Of a DNA stretch of 8,483 nt, positions 1 to 6,698 are shown piece after piece. The stretch is from Gammaproteobacteria bacterium. Lineage in GTDB: Bacteria > Pseudomonadota > Gammaproteobacteria > GRL18. A program made the translations under genes and the position numbers. Under the pieces are notes generated by a model. The model made no database searches. It was not told the origin of the DNA and worked only from the letters and a program-made list of their open reading frames with translations. The number at the start of each line of letters is the position of its first letter. The stretch's first letter is position 1. The stretch spans positions 1-8,483 of the forward strand of contig JAPVVU010000115.1 of assembly GCA_028571885.1 (NCBI GenBank), in the 5' to 3' direction.

Positions 1-3000
1 GTTGCGACGATGATAAAAGTTGCGACAAGACTTGTTTTACTGGTGAACCAAAGGAATCGGCATCCTCTCTTAACTGCTTTAACACTTCTGCTTCACCCAA
101 AACCTGCACACATTGTTGATAGCTATCACTGTTTAAGGCCTGACTAAACTCAATTGGTGTCTGTATCGGCGTCGGATAAGCCAGACTTGGCCTAAGCCCT
201 GCCGGAATCCATTGGATATAACTGTCATAGATATTTAAGCCCATAAAGCTGGCACCCACTTTTGAATGTACTCTGCCGATGCGATAAGAGGATATATCCA
301 GCATATCTAATGATAAAAATGCGCTTTCTCCAATGCTGACAACGAAACCCTGATTATTTTTAATTTCTATTAATGTATTTAAAGCTTCTTCACCCAGTTG
401 AGCTAAATGAATTCCCCGTGATAAACACTGAGTAGGAATGATTTTAACCAGACCTGCATGATACAGGGCGGTTATTTCACTGGGTGCCTGATGTTTTATC
501 CACTGACAAACCGTTTTATAATTTTCTCTATAACCGTCAGATGTTATATTAATAAAGACTGAAACAGGTTGAATATGATCGATATTTTTCAGCGTTTGTG
601 GATCCAGTAATTCACCAAAGGGGATACCTAGTCTGGAACGTAAGGTACGCCAGATGAAGATTAAACTTTCAATATTAAAATTAGGTCCCGGAAACCAGGC
701 AAAGGGCAGATTGCCTTTAAGAGCATCTGCCATTCTCTGACTATCATCAATAACAATATTGCCTGAGCCAACACATTCATGGATACTGCCGATAAAATCC
801 TGAAAAATATTATGCGGAGGATGGGATATTTCAGGGATAATGACATCATTAAAAATATGGCGTATTAACGAGGTCACAATGCCGGCTAATTCTAATTCTG
901 TCAGTTTCCGGTAAGGAAAATGTGTTCTGTTACGATGCCGGTAACTTAAGGAATGATCAATAGCCAGTGCATCTTCACCCGTTTGATAATAAAAAATCAA
1001 ATTGAGTTGTTGATAAAATCTGAGGATTTTTTGCTGCTGTTCGCCTTTTTTACCAGCAACCGATCCGCGAACAAAAGTATCGATAAGATAACGCGCATAA
1101 TGCATCATGCGACCTTTAACTTCTTTTTCCTCCATGCGAAAAGCACTCGGATCAATGAGTGACTTTAAATAAGACATGTATTCAATGCTTGAAATACCCG
1201 CAATATATTTCCTGTTTTTGCATAAGACCAGTTGCTTAAAGGATGCATCAAATTTAGTTTGTTCTGACGTTGTTTGAAATATTTGCTGCAGCAGATCAAA
1301 TTCAGTGGCACCAGGCTGGCAATTAAACCAGATACGATATAAAAAGTCTTTAATAGTACGAGCCAGCACATCAACACTGTAACGTTTTTCAATTACTTTA
1401 CAATTGTGACTGGATCGTTTGCCATAAGGGTCAAATAATAAGCTGGTGATTTTTGCCAACATTTTTTCAGAAAATTGTTTATCTTTGGGGTATTCAAATA
1501 CTTTTAGTCTTTTGCTTTTGGATAAATGTTTACCGATTACTTCTTTAAAAACTGCTTTAGGTTTGTAACGACTGGTTAAAATAGGTACTTCTACAGCACA
1601 AGCTTCTAATAAGGGTAATCCACGTCCTTCCTGTTTGCTTGGCAGCATGACCAGATTAGCGACCGCATAAATTTCCTGTATTCTTAAAATATCATAAGAT
1701 TGTTTGGCAAATAATGCATTTTTTTCAGTGCCAAAGTTAAATGCCAGGAACACTCTTTTTTGATAACAGGTATCAATATTTTTAAGTAGTGTTTCAAAGG
1801 CTTTAGTGAGTTTATTGAAATAATTGCAGTGGGCGCTAAAAGGATAGGCCAGGGGGCCGGAAACATAGAGCGTAATGGTCAATGTGGCGTTTTTATCAAA
1901 TATGTCTTTAAATACTGAAAATGTTAATAATGATTGAATAAAATCAAAATCATATTCAATGCGTTTACGCGCAATAATACGTGTGGGTTGTAAAAATAAT
2001 AAATTAGCAGTCAGCAGGGTGTGGGGTAAATTATCTTCATAACCTAATAACAGCGGGCTGGCATTCTCAACCCATTGTATATTAATGTTTTGATAATCTG
2101 TCACATTCTTGCTCAGTAAAACCGGAGCGTCACCACGGAGCAATAACTCCATACGTTTTAAGATGTTGATCCTTTCAGGCTCATCCACCTGGCGATAACA
2201 ATCTAAATCCACACTGGTGGGCATTAAGCCGATACTACCCGGATTAATGCCGAAATTGTCTATCAGACTGGTCTGCTGAGATGAACTTAACACCGTTTGA
2301 AACCAAAGCGAACTATCCCAGGGATATAACATTTCAATGAGGGTAAAGACTTCGCCCAGATGGGCATTGGTAAAAAAGTGATCCCGTACACCGGCAGATG
2401 TTCTTTGCTCCGGACGTTGACCATCCTCCCAGTAAAAATCATGGCTGTTGTTTAATACGGGGATTTTCATTTTCTCAGAAAGAATCACTAATGCCAGAGC
2501 CAGTGCTACATTACCAGGGTTTGCATTGACATTACAGGGGATCAAAAGTTGAATCTGCTGCTGTTCAATAATATCACCAATTTGCTGGCACAATATCAGT
2601 GTTTGCTGCCAAAGTTCCTCAATGAGTTGATTGTATTCCTTACTGCCTCGGGCTAGTTTTGTTTCAAAGTAATCTGCATAGGTCGAACAACCGTTAAAAC
2701 CATCACTATGCAATATTTCATGTTTAGTCCAGCGATTCTCTATAATAGTTTGATGATTTTTTTTAAAGGTGCCGGCAATAAAATGAATCTTTGCCTGTTC
2801 GTTGAGTTGTTCAAAGGCTTTGGCATATTTACTCACTTCCATGCTGACGCCATCAATTCCAAAATCAAAGCTGATAAAGGCAATCCCTTGTCCTAATTGT
2901 GATACAAAACTACCGAAATCATTAGGAATATGCTCAAAAGTAGGTAATTGATCACGTAACTGGTCAAGGTACAGACCCAGGTCAAACCAGGTATTGATAT

Positions 3001-3049
3001 GTTTCTGATTTAATTCGCTCAATAATTGTTTAGAGGATAAACCTGACAT
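1..3049 (-). CDS. Large family GT4 glycosyltransferase (3' end beyond window)
   Basis: The reading frame is open from an ATG at 3049 to the left edge, giving 1016 residues with no stop. An AGGAG site at 3062-3058, 8 nt upstream, supports this start. No signal peptide or membrane helix is visible, so it is probably cytoplasmic. Residues ~1-330 look like the acceptor-side half of a GT-B enzyme, with the motif NNSHDFYWEDG (H203). Residues ~350-520 are the nucleotide-sugar half: QPTRIIARKRIE (R357, K362, the usual donor-phosphate contacts) and EGRGLPLLE, the EX7E motif (E474 and E482) typical of retaining GT4 enzymes. Residues ~540-1016 match nothing I recognise; they include a FAWFPGPNFNIE stretch around W785. 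Ordinary GT4 enzymes have about 350-450 residues, so this one is unusually long. It lies 118 nt downstream of the LemA-like gene in the same direction and may be co-transcribed. Family assignment is firm; donor, acceptor and product are unknown. Confidence 0.85.
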   Translation of the reverse strand, partial: MSGLSSKQLLSELNQKHINTWFDLGLYLDQLRDQLPTFEHIPNDFGSFVSQLGQGIAFISFDFGIDGVSMEVSKYAKAFEQLNEQAKIHFIAGTFKKNHQTIIENRWTKHEILHSDGFNGCSTYADYFETKLARGSKEYNQLIEELWQQTLILCQQIGDIIEQQQIQLLIPCNVNANPGNVALALALVILSEKMKIPVLNNSHDFYWEDGQRPEQRTSAGVRDHFFTNAHLGEVFTLIEMLYPWDSSLWFQTVLSSSQQTSLIDNFGINPGSIGLMPTSVDLDCYRQVDEPERINILKRMELLLRGDAPVLLSKNVTDYQNINIQWVENASPLLLGYEDNLPHTLLTANLLFLQPTRIIARKRIEYDFDFIQSLLTFSVFKDIFDKNATLTITLYVSGPLAYPFSAHCNYFNKLTKAFETLLKNIDTCYQKRVFLAFNFGTEKNALFAKQSYDILRIQEIYAVANLVMLPSKQEGRGLPLLEACAVEVPILTSRYKPKAVFKEVIGKHLSKSKRLKVFEYPKDKQFSEKMLAKITSLLFDPYGKRSSHNCKVIEKRYSVDVLARTIKDFLYRIWFNCQPGATEFDLLQQIFQTTSEQTKFDASFKQLVLCKNRKYIAGISSIEYMSYLKSLIDPSAFRMEEKEVKGRMMHYARYLIDTFVRGSVAGKKGEQQQKILRFYQQLNLIFYYQTGEDALAIDHSLSYRHRNRTHFPYRKLTELELAGIVTSLIRHIFNDVIIPEISHPPHNIFQDFIGSIHECVGSGNIVIDDSQRMADALKGNLPFAWFPGPNFNIESLIFIWRTLRSRLGIPFGELLDPQTLKNIDHIQPVSVFINITSDGYRENYKTVCQWIKHQAPSEITALYHAGLVKIIPTQCLSRGIHLAQLGEEALNTLIEIKNNQGFVVSIGESAFLSLDMLDISSYRIGRVHSKVGASFMGLNIYDSYIQWIPAGLRPSLAYPTPIQTPIEFSQALNSDSYQQCVQVLGEAEVLKQLREDADSFGSPVKQVLSQLLSSSQ

Positions 3050-3099
3050 ATATTGCACTCCTGAAAGTAAAAACATTCATGAAAAGGATAACATATTTA

Positions 3100-3129
3100 A
3101 CTATAACTTATGGAAGTTGAAGCAAGGAA
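3100..3129 (-). promoter_or_regulatory. Weak candidate promoter ahead of the glycosyltransferase gene
   Basis: On the minus strand TATAGT (3105-3100) matches five of six bases of the -10 consensus. It is preceded at 18 nt by TTCCTT (3129-3124), a poor -35. The -10 lies inside one arm of an 8-bp inverted repeat (TAACTATA at 3098-3105, TATAGTTA at 3145-3152). The element would give the glycosyltransferase gene a leader of about 45 nt. AT-rich DNA yields such matches by chance, and read-through from the LemA-like gene is an equally good explanation. Confidence 0.25.
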
Positions 3130-3167
3130 TCTTAGTTGTCATCCTATAGTTACTTCAGTATGCAGCT

Positions 3168-3496
3168 TTATTGTTCTCCCACATCACTATTGAAATAAAC
3201 ACGGGGATGCAGATCATTTTTCTCAGCAATATAACTGCCGGGGAAGTGTTTAATGCTGGCATTATAGTTTTCTACCAGGCGATTATATTGAGTACGGGCA
3301 ACATTGATCTGCTTCTCATTGATTTTATTATCACTGTCTTTGGATTTCGCCACACGCTGCAGATTTTCAAGCTGAATCCAGCTTGAGTCAATTTTTTTTG
3401 CATTGAAACAAGCTGTTTATGGCTGAATATATAACTGACCACAACAAAAAAAACCATGAGAAGTAATGTACCAAGCAGCATAAATAATGCTTTCAT
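3168..3496 (-). pseudogene. Short LemA-like membrane protein gene with a -1 frameshift at a poly-A run
   Basis: An ATG at 3496, with AGGA 10 nt upstream, opens a frame that encodes a membrane segment (about residues 3-24) followed by SHKQLVSMQKK. That frame continues into unrelated sequence and stops at 3274-3272. In the -1 frame, from just after the A8 run (3399-3392), the sequence reads IDSSWIQLENLQRVAK and later INVARTQYNRLVENYN and IKHFPGSYIA, which closely follow the LemA C-terminal signature (AR-x2-YN-x6-YN, then FP-x3-IA). It stops at 3170-3168. Joining the frames gives a 109-residue protein. LemA proteins usually have about 180-200 residues with a cytoplasmic four-helix bundle, so the middle helices are missing here even after repair. 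The downstream piece could start at GTG 3353, but no ribosome site precedes it. It may be a decayed gene, a slippage-expressed miniature LemA, or an assembly error in the run. LemA's biochemical role is poorly defined. Confidence 0.7.
3392..3399 (-). other. A8 slippery run at the LemA-like frame junction
   Basis: The minus strand reads CAA AAA AAA TTG in the upstream frame. This contains A_AAA_AAA, a heptamer of the X_XXY_YYZ type on which bacterial ribosomes can slip back one base. RNA polymerase can also add an A at such a run. Either event would fuse the membrane segment to the LemA signature exactly here. I did not find a convincing stimulatory hairpin or internal Shine-Dalgarno sequence nearby. 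Confidence 0.6.
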
Positions 3497-3534
3497 AAAA
3501 ATGTATTCCTAAAATCAAGCTTAATAATTCGTAC

Positions 3535-3563
3535 ATTATATCGGATCTTAAGAAAAAATCGGA
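3535..3563 (-). promoter_or_regulatory. Candidate promoter of the LemA-like gene, flanked by a direct repeat
   Basis: The minus strand carries a perfect TATAAT at 3540-3535. It would start transcription near 3528 and leave a leader of about 32 nt before the ATG at 3496. At 17 nt spacing the -35 position (3563-3558) reads TCCGAT, a poor match. The heptamer ATCCGAT occurs twice, at 3564-3558 and 3546-3540, covering the -35 position and abutting the -10. This suggests an operator or activator site substituting for the weak -35. Confidence 0.5.
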
Positions 3564-3587
3564 TTTGGGACGGACGTGGGTTTATTT
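3564..3587. repeat. Possible mobile-element relic, GGGACGGACGTGGG motif
   Basis: A GC-rich island (TTTGGGACGGACGTGGGTTT) stands out in otherwise AT-rich intergenic DNA. From memory, motifs of the form TGGGGACAGACCCC or GGGACGGAC flank small Y1-type (IS200/REP-associated) transposase genes in many gammaproteobacteria. No transposase and no second copy are present here, so this is a weak suggestion. Confidence 0.25.
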
Positions 3588-3705
3588 CTTTGCCGGTATT
3601 GTTAATTTATCAAGATTACCGAAGGTATTATTATTTTATGGTTATAGAATATTATTAAATATTAAACAATGATGCATGTCATAAAAACAAAAAAAATATT
3701 TTTTT

Positions 3706-3734
3706 TTAAGTAAACCTTAAGGTTTGCATAATAT
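3706..3734 (+). promoter_or_regulatory. Candidate promoter of the cytochrome gene with palindromic operator in the spacer
   Basis: A -10-like TAATAT (3729-3734) lies 17 nt after TTAAGT (3706-3711), a weak -35. Immediately upstream is an A8-TA-T9 tract that could act as an UP element. The 17-nt spacer contains the perfect 14-bp palindrome AAACCTTAAGGTTT (3712-3725). A dyad between -35 and -10 is the arrangement used by MerR-type regulators, though theirs usually have a 19-20 bp spacer; a simple repressor would also fit. The leader would be about 85 nt. Confidence 0.45.
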
Positions 3735-3826
3735 TTTTATGTTAAGTTCATTTGAAATCAAGGATCGTTAGACAGTAGATTACTTTTTAAGTTCTACAAT
3801 CATTTCATTTTAGGAGGGATCGCCTA

Positions 3827-6367
3827 ATGTTTTTCAAAACAAAAAAAATCAGTATCGCAACAGGAATTAGTGTTTTAATCTTATCTTGTTTGTTTCAGTC
3901 GTCTTATGCCAGTGATCGTCATCGCGACAGTGATCATCGCAGTGATAGTAATTTTTTTATTGAAGAAGCTGTCTGGGAAGCTGGGGATGAACGATTAGAG
4001 ATTAAAGGCGTAGGGCGTGACGGCCGAGAGGTCACCGTTTATAATGCCGGCTCCAATGATGTTATCGGTAACGATGAAGTTAATGATGGAAAATGGCGAG
4101 TGCGTGACGAAGAACCTGATAATGTGCCGTGTCGGGTGAAAGCCGTACAATCTGATGGCCAAACAGATGAAATGGACGTTAAGGACGCTCCGGATAATTG
4201 TGATGATGGTGGTGGAAATCCTCCACCGAATATGACGGGTAACTTTACCATTCTGGCTGCTAATGATTTAGGCATGCACTGTGCCGATCAGGACTTTCGT
4301 ATTTTCAGTATCCTGCCTCCGTATAATGTGGTTAATGCACAGGTATTACAAAAAGGCTCCGAGCCAAAAATGATGTCACCTGCAGACGGTATTTATGTGA
4401 CCTATAAAGCTGTCAATTCCAATTACTTTTCTGATCTGACGGATCCAAACCGCTTACCGGATGCCACAAATTCTTTTACCAGTACCGGAACCAACCTGCC
4501 TGGAATCTTTAAAAATAATTTCTGGGAAACTGCTCCGCCTGTGAATGGTGTTGATACGATTGGCTGGATCGCCTATGACCCACTTTATCCTGGTAAAGAG
4601 ACTGCAAGACTACTATTGAATGATCCATCCTATCCTTATGGCATATTAAGTCTATTTCCTTCCACGCCGGATTTAGGTTTGCCTGCACCGGATGTCGAAA
4701 AGCTATATTTATTAGCTCTGGGGTTACATGCAGAACAGGCTGCGATGCCGGGAGCTGCTAATACACCGCAACCTTTCCATGGTTATGTTGAGAATTTTCC
4801 ATTTTTCATTGACTTTCCATTTGGCTATACCGTTAATAACTTCAAACGCTATACCGCAGAAGGTGTCCCCATTTCTGCCATTGATGATAACGGTAATTCC
4901 AATCCTTATCCATTAATGCGAATTGAAGCAAGAGATGCAAGTGACAATGTTTTAGCCTCTGTTGATGCGGTTTTACCTGTTGCTTCAGAAGCAGATTGTG
5001 CGATATGTCATGCTTCTCAGGAGGTTTGTAACGTTAACGGCAGCACTCTGCTTTGTGATGATATTGCTAATACTTTTTATCCTAATGAAACTCTTTACCC
5101 CGGACGAACAGTTAACTTTATCGAAACATTCACACAGGCAGAAGCAGTAATTGGTGCGAATAATGAACAAAAGGTCATTAATAGTGCCAAAATCAATATC
5201 GTCCGTCTGCATGATTATAAACATGGTACGACCCTGGCTGGCACAGCAGCGGATGGTACCAATGGTGATGGCACATCCAACAATGTAGTTTGTGCCTCCT
5301 GCCATTATTCTCCAGCACTGGATCTGGCTCATCTTGGGCCTAATGATGATAATGGTAAAGAACAGACAACACATATCAGTATGTCTCGTGCCATGCACGG
5401 AGTCCATGGTGCTTTAGCGACAAATCCTGACTATGACGGCTATGGCTTGTTTCCTACCATGCCGCCTCCAGGACCAGCTCGTGACCCGGTGCTGGCTGAA
5501 GCGACCCTGATGGAAACCTGCTACAATTGTCATCCGGGTAAGAATGCCAAATGTTTACGTGGTGCAATGGGCGGTTCAGGTACAGTCTGTCAGGATTGCC
5601 ATGGCCAGATGACCCAGGTGGGCGATGACTTCACAGAAGGCTTCGCTTATCCAGGTCCAGGTTTCCCGGATGGTGCTGATTTGACGAAACGTGTTTCCTG
5701 GGCATCAGAGCCAGCATGTGATAGTTGTCATGTAGGTGATGTAATCCAGACGAACAACTTGAATCTGACTGATGTGGTTGTGAATGCTACGGATATTGAT
5801 GGTAATGCTGATGGTTTGCGTTTACTGCAGTCTTATAAGCTGTCAAACCATATTGCCAATGGCGGACCTACTAATCTACCGCTTTTCAAGTTCCCGGACT
5901 CACGTTTTGCAACTACAGAAGCATTATATCGCTTAAGTGGTGCTAACAACGGTACTAATCAGGGGCATGGCGGACTGAGCTGTGAAGGTTGTCATGGCAG
6001 CACCCATGCAATCTGGCCTAATATTAATCCAAATGCTAATGACAATAAAGCGGCCAATGATTTACAAGGTCATTCGGGCACTATTATTGAATGTACAACC
6101 TGTCATGAGGGTAATTTAGGTAATACGCTTGACGGACCTCATGGTATGCATGCTGTAGGTGACACCAGCTTCTCAAATGGTGGACATGAAGACATTGCCG
6201 AGCAGAATAATGGCGATTCCTGTCGTGCCTGTCATGGACTCAATGGTGAAGGTTCGGTGTTATCACGTGTAGCCACAAATCGAACCCTGAGAACGGAACA
6301 TGGACATATTTCACTAGCAAAAGGAGATGTTGTGACCTGTTCGCTGTGTCATGATAACGAACTTTAG
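3827..6367 (+). CDS. Exported nine-haem c-type cytochrome with Ig-like N-terminal domain
   Basis: The 846-residue frame starts at ATG 3827 with AGGAGG 9 nt upstream and ends at TAG 6365-6367. The N-terminus (K4, K6, K7, hydrophobic 8-23) is an export signal. Cleavage could be after SYA28, or at the lipobox-like LILSC21, which would make a lipoprotein. Residues ~43-125 look like a small beta-sandwich domain, with C102 and C125 as a possible disulfide, followed by a DDGGGNPPPN linker. Residues ~136-385 form a haem-free domain with NDLGMHC (H151, C152) and ILPPYNVV. Nine CXXCH motifs bind haem c, with first Cys at 391, 489, 565, 588, 631, 719, 756, 799 and 838. Other marks are MHGVHG (a possible distal-ligand segment resembling those of metal-reducing outer-membrane cytochromes), CHPGKNAKCLRG, CHGSTHAIWP and CRACHG. 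An exported multihaem protein of this type is likely to carry electrons in the periplasm or at the cell surface. The electron donor and acceptor are unknown, and I cannot name a close characterised homologue. Confidence 0.88.
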   Translation: MFFKTKKISIATGISVLILSCLFQSSYASDRHRDSDHRSDSNFFIEEAVWEAGDERLEIKGVGRDGREVTVYNAGSNDVIGNDEVNDGKWRVRDEEPDNVPCRVKAVQSDGQTDEMDVKDAPDNCDDGGGNPPPNMTGNFTILAANDLGMHCADQDFRIFSILPPYNVVNAQVLQKGSEPKMMSPADGIYVTYKAVNSNYFSDLTDPNRLPDATNSFTSTGTNLPGIFKNNFWETAPPVNGVDTIGWIAYDPLYPGKETARLLLNDPSYPYGILSLFPSTPDLGLPAPDVEKLYLLALGLHAEQAAMPGAANTPQPFHGYVENFPFFIDFPFGYTVNNFKRYTAEGVPISAIDDNGNSNPYPLMRIEARDASDNVLASVDAVLPVASEADCAICHASQEVCNVNGSTLLCDDIANTFYPNETLYPGRTVNFIETFTQAEAVIGANNEQKVINSAKINIVRLHDYKHGTTLAGTAADGTNGDGTSNNVVCASCHYSPALDLAHLGPNDDNGKEQTTHISMSRAMHGVHGALATNPDYDGYGLFPTMPPPGPARDPVLAEATLMETCYNCHPGKNAKCLRGAMGGSGTVCQDCHGQMTQVGDDFTEGFAYPGPGFPDGADLTKRVSWASEPACDSCHVGDVIQTNNLNLTDVVVNATDIDGNADGLRLLQSYKLSNHIANGGPTNLPLFKFPDSRFATTEALYRLSGANNGTNQGHGGLSCEGCHGSTHAIWPNINPNANDNKAANDLQGHSGTIIECTTCHEGNLGNTLDGPHGMHAVGDTSFSNGGHEDIAEQNNGDSCRACHGLNGEGSVLSRVATNRTLRTEHGHISLAKGDVVTCSLCHDNEL

Positions 6368-6394
6368 CAATTGACTGCCAGGGACGGTAAGAGG

Positions 6395-6430
6395 TTGCTT
6401 TCTTCATGACTAAATGAAGAAGTAAAGCAA
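6395..6430 (+). other. Hairpin in the 3' untranslated region of the cytochrome transcript
   Basis: TTGCTTT (6395-6401) pairs with AAAGCAA (6424-6430), and CTTCAT (6402-6407) pairs with ATGAAG (6414-6419). The loop is 6 nt, with a 4-nt bulge on the 3' side. The stem begins 27 nt after the stop codon. Its last two bases are also the first two of the terminator stem that follows. It could protect the mRNA 3' end or modulate terminator folding. Confidence 0.55.
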
Positions 6431-6480
6431 TGCCCCGGATTCTAATTTTTGCATAAAAGTTGGAGCTGGGGCATTTTTTT
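6429..6480 (+). terminator. Intrinsic terminator after the cytochrome gene
   Basis: AATGCCCC (6429-6436) and GGGGCATT (6468-6475) form an 8-bp GC-rich stem, whose closing A-T pairs lie at the start of a run of seven T residues (6474-6480). Inside the long loop, AATTTTT and AAAAGTT can form a second short stem around GCAT. This is a standard Rho-independent terminator and should end the cytochrome transcript before the propeller gene. Confidence 0.8.
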
Positions 6481-6698
6481 GTCTGCTGTCTGGAAAAACA
6501 GATTGGAAGGAATAAAAAATAACCAGAAACAGCTATTTAGTGATTAGGAACACTTCTTTAGATTAAATCCTGCATTTAAAATGCACAGCTATCGTTAGTC
6601 CACCATTTGAAATAAGTTAACGCTAATTTCACAAAATCGTAACAAAGACCTGATAAATTAGTAAGCGAATTGATACTTATAATTTTCAGGAGCAATAC
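6481..6698 (+). promoter_or_regulatory. Control region of the propeller gene
   Basis: No gene is visible between the terminator and the next start. A 15-nt palindrome, TGCATTT-A-AAATGCA, lies at 6571-6585. The best promoter candidate is TTCACA (6628-6633), 18 nt, GATAAA (6652-6657), which would leave a leader of about 35 nt. The palindrome would then be centred roughly 85 bases upstream of the start, more suited to an activator than a repressor. All of these are weak matches read by eye. Confidence 0.4.

Larger units (their letters stand above)
3497..3826. other. Divergent intergenic region, no gene
   Basis: These 330 bases separate the leftward LemA-like gene from the rightward cytochrome gene. 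I find no open frame with a ribosome site. The DNA is very AT-rich, with an A8-TA-T9 tract at 3689-3707. It holds the leftward promoter (3535-3563), a GGGACGGAC motif (3564-3587), an inverted pair ATGA-N6-TCAT (3669-3682) and the rightward promoter with its palindrome (3706-3734). Confidence 0.7.

Noticed and set aside
953..1162. 69-codon plus-strand frame inside the glycosyltransferase gene
   Set aside because: The minus-strand frame is continuous from 3049 to the edge and in phase at several checked codons. The plus-strand frame has no ribosome site.
3098..3152. 8-bp inverted repeat TAACTATA / TATAGTTA between the LemA-like and glycosyltransferase genes
   Set aside because: The arms are AT-only apart from one pair and lie 39 nt apart with no T-run, so it is not a terminator. 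It is within chance for AT-rich DNA.
3753..3762. TTGAAATCAA as an FNR site in the cytochrome leader
   Set aside because: The two half-sites lack the four-base spacer of TTGAT-N4-ATCAA, and the site would lie downstream of the predicted transcription start.
5027..5056. Extra cysteine pair C401 and C410 after the first haem motif, as a non-standard haem site
   Set aside because: The spacing is CX8C followed by Asp, not His, so it does not fit known extended haem motifs. A disulfide is more likely.
4985..5407. 140-codon open frame on the minus strand
   Set aside because: It lies wholly inside the cytochrome gene, antisense to three regions including two haem motifs, with no ribosome site and a composition unlike a protein. 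It is a shadow frame.
6626..6643. Possible Pho box, ATTTCAC-AAAA-TCGTAAC, ahead of the phytase-like gene
   Set aside because: The spacing fits, and phosphate control would suit the family name, but each half matches the CTGTCAT consensus at only three or four of seven positions. This is too weak to claim.
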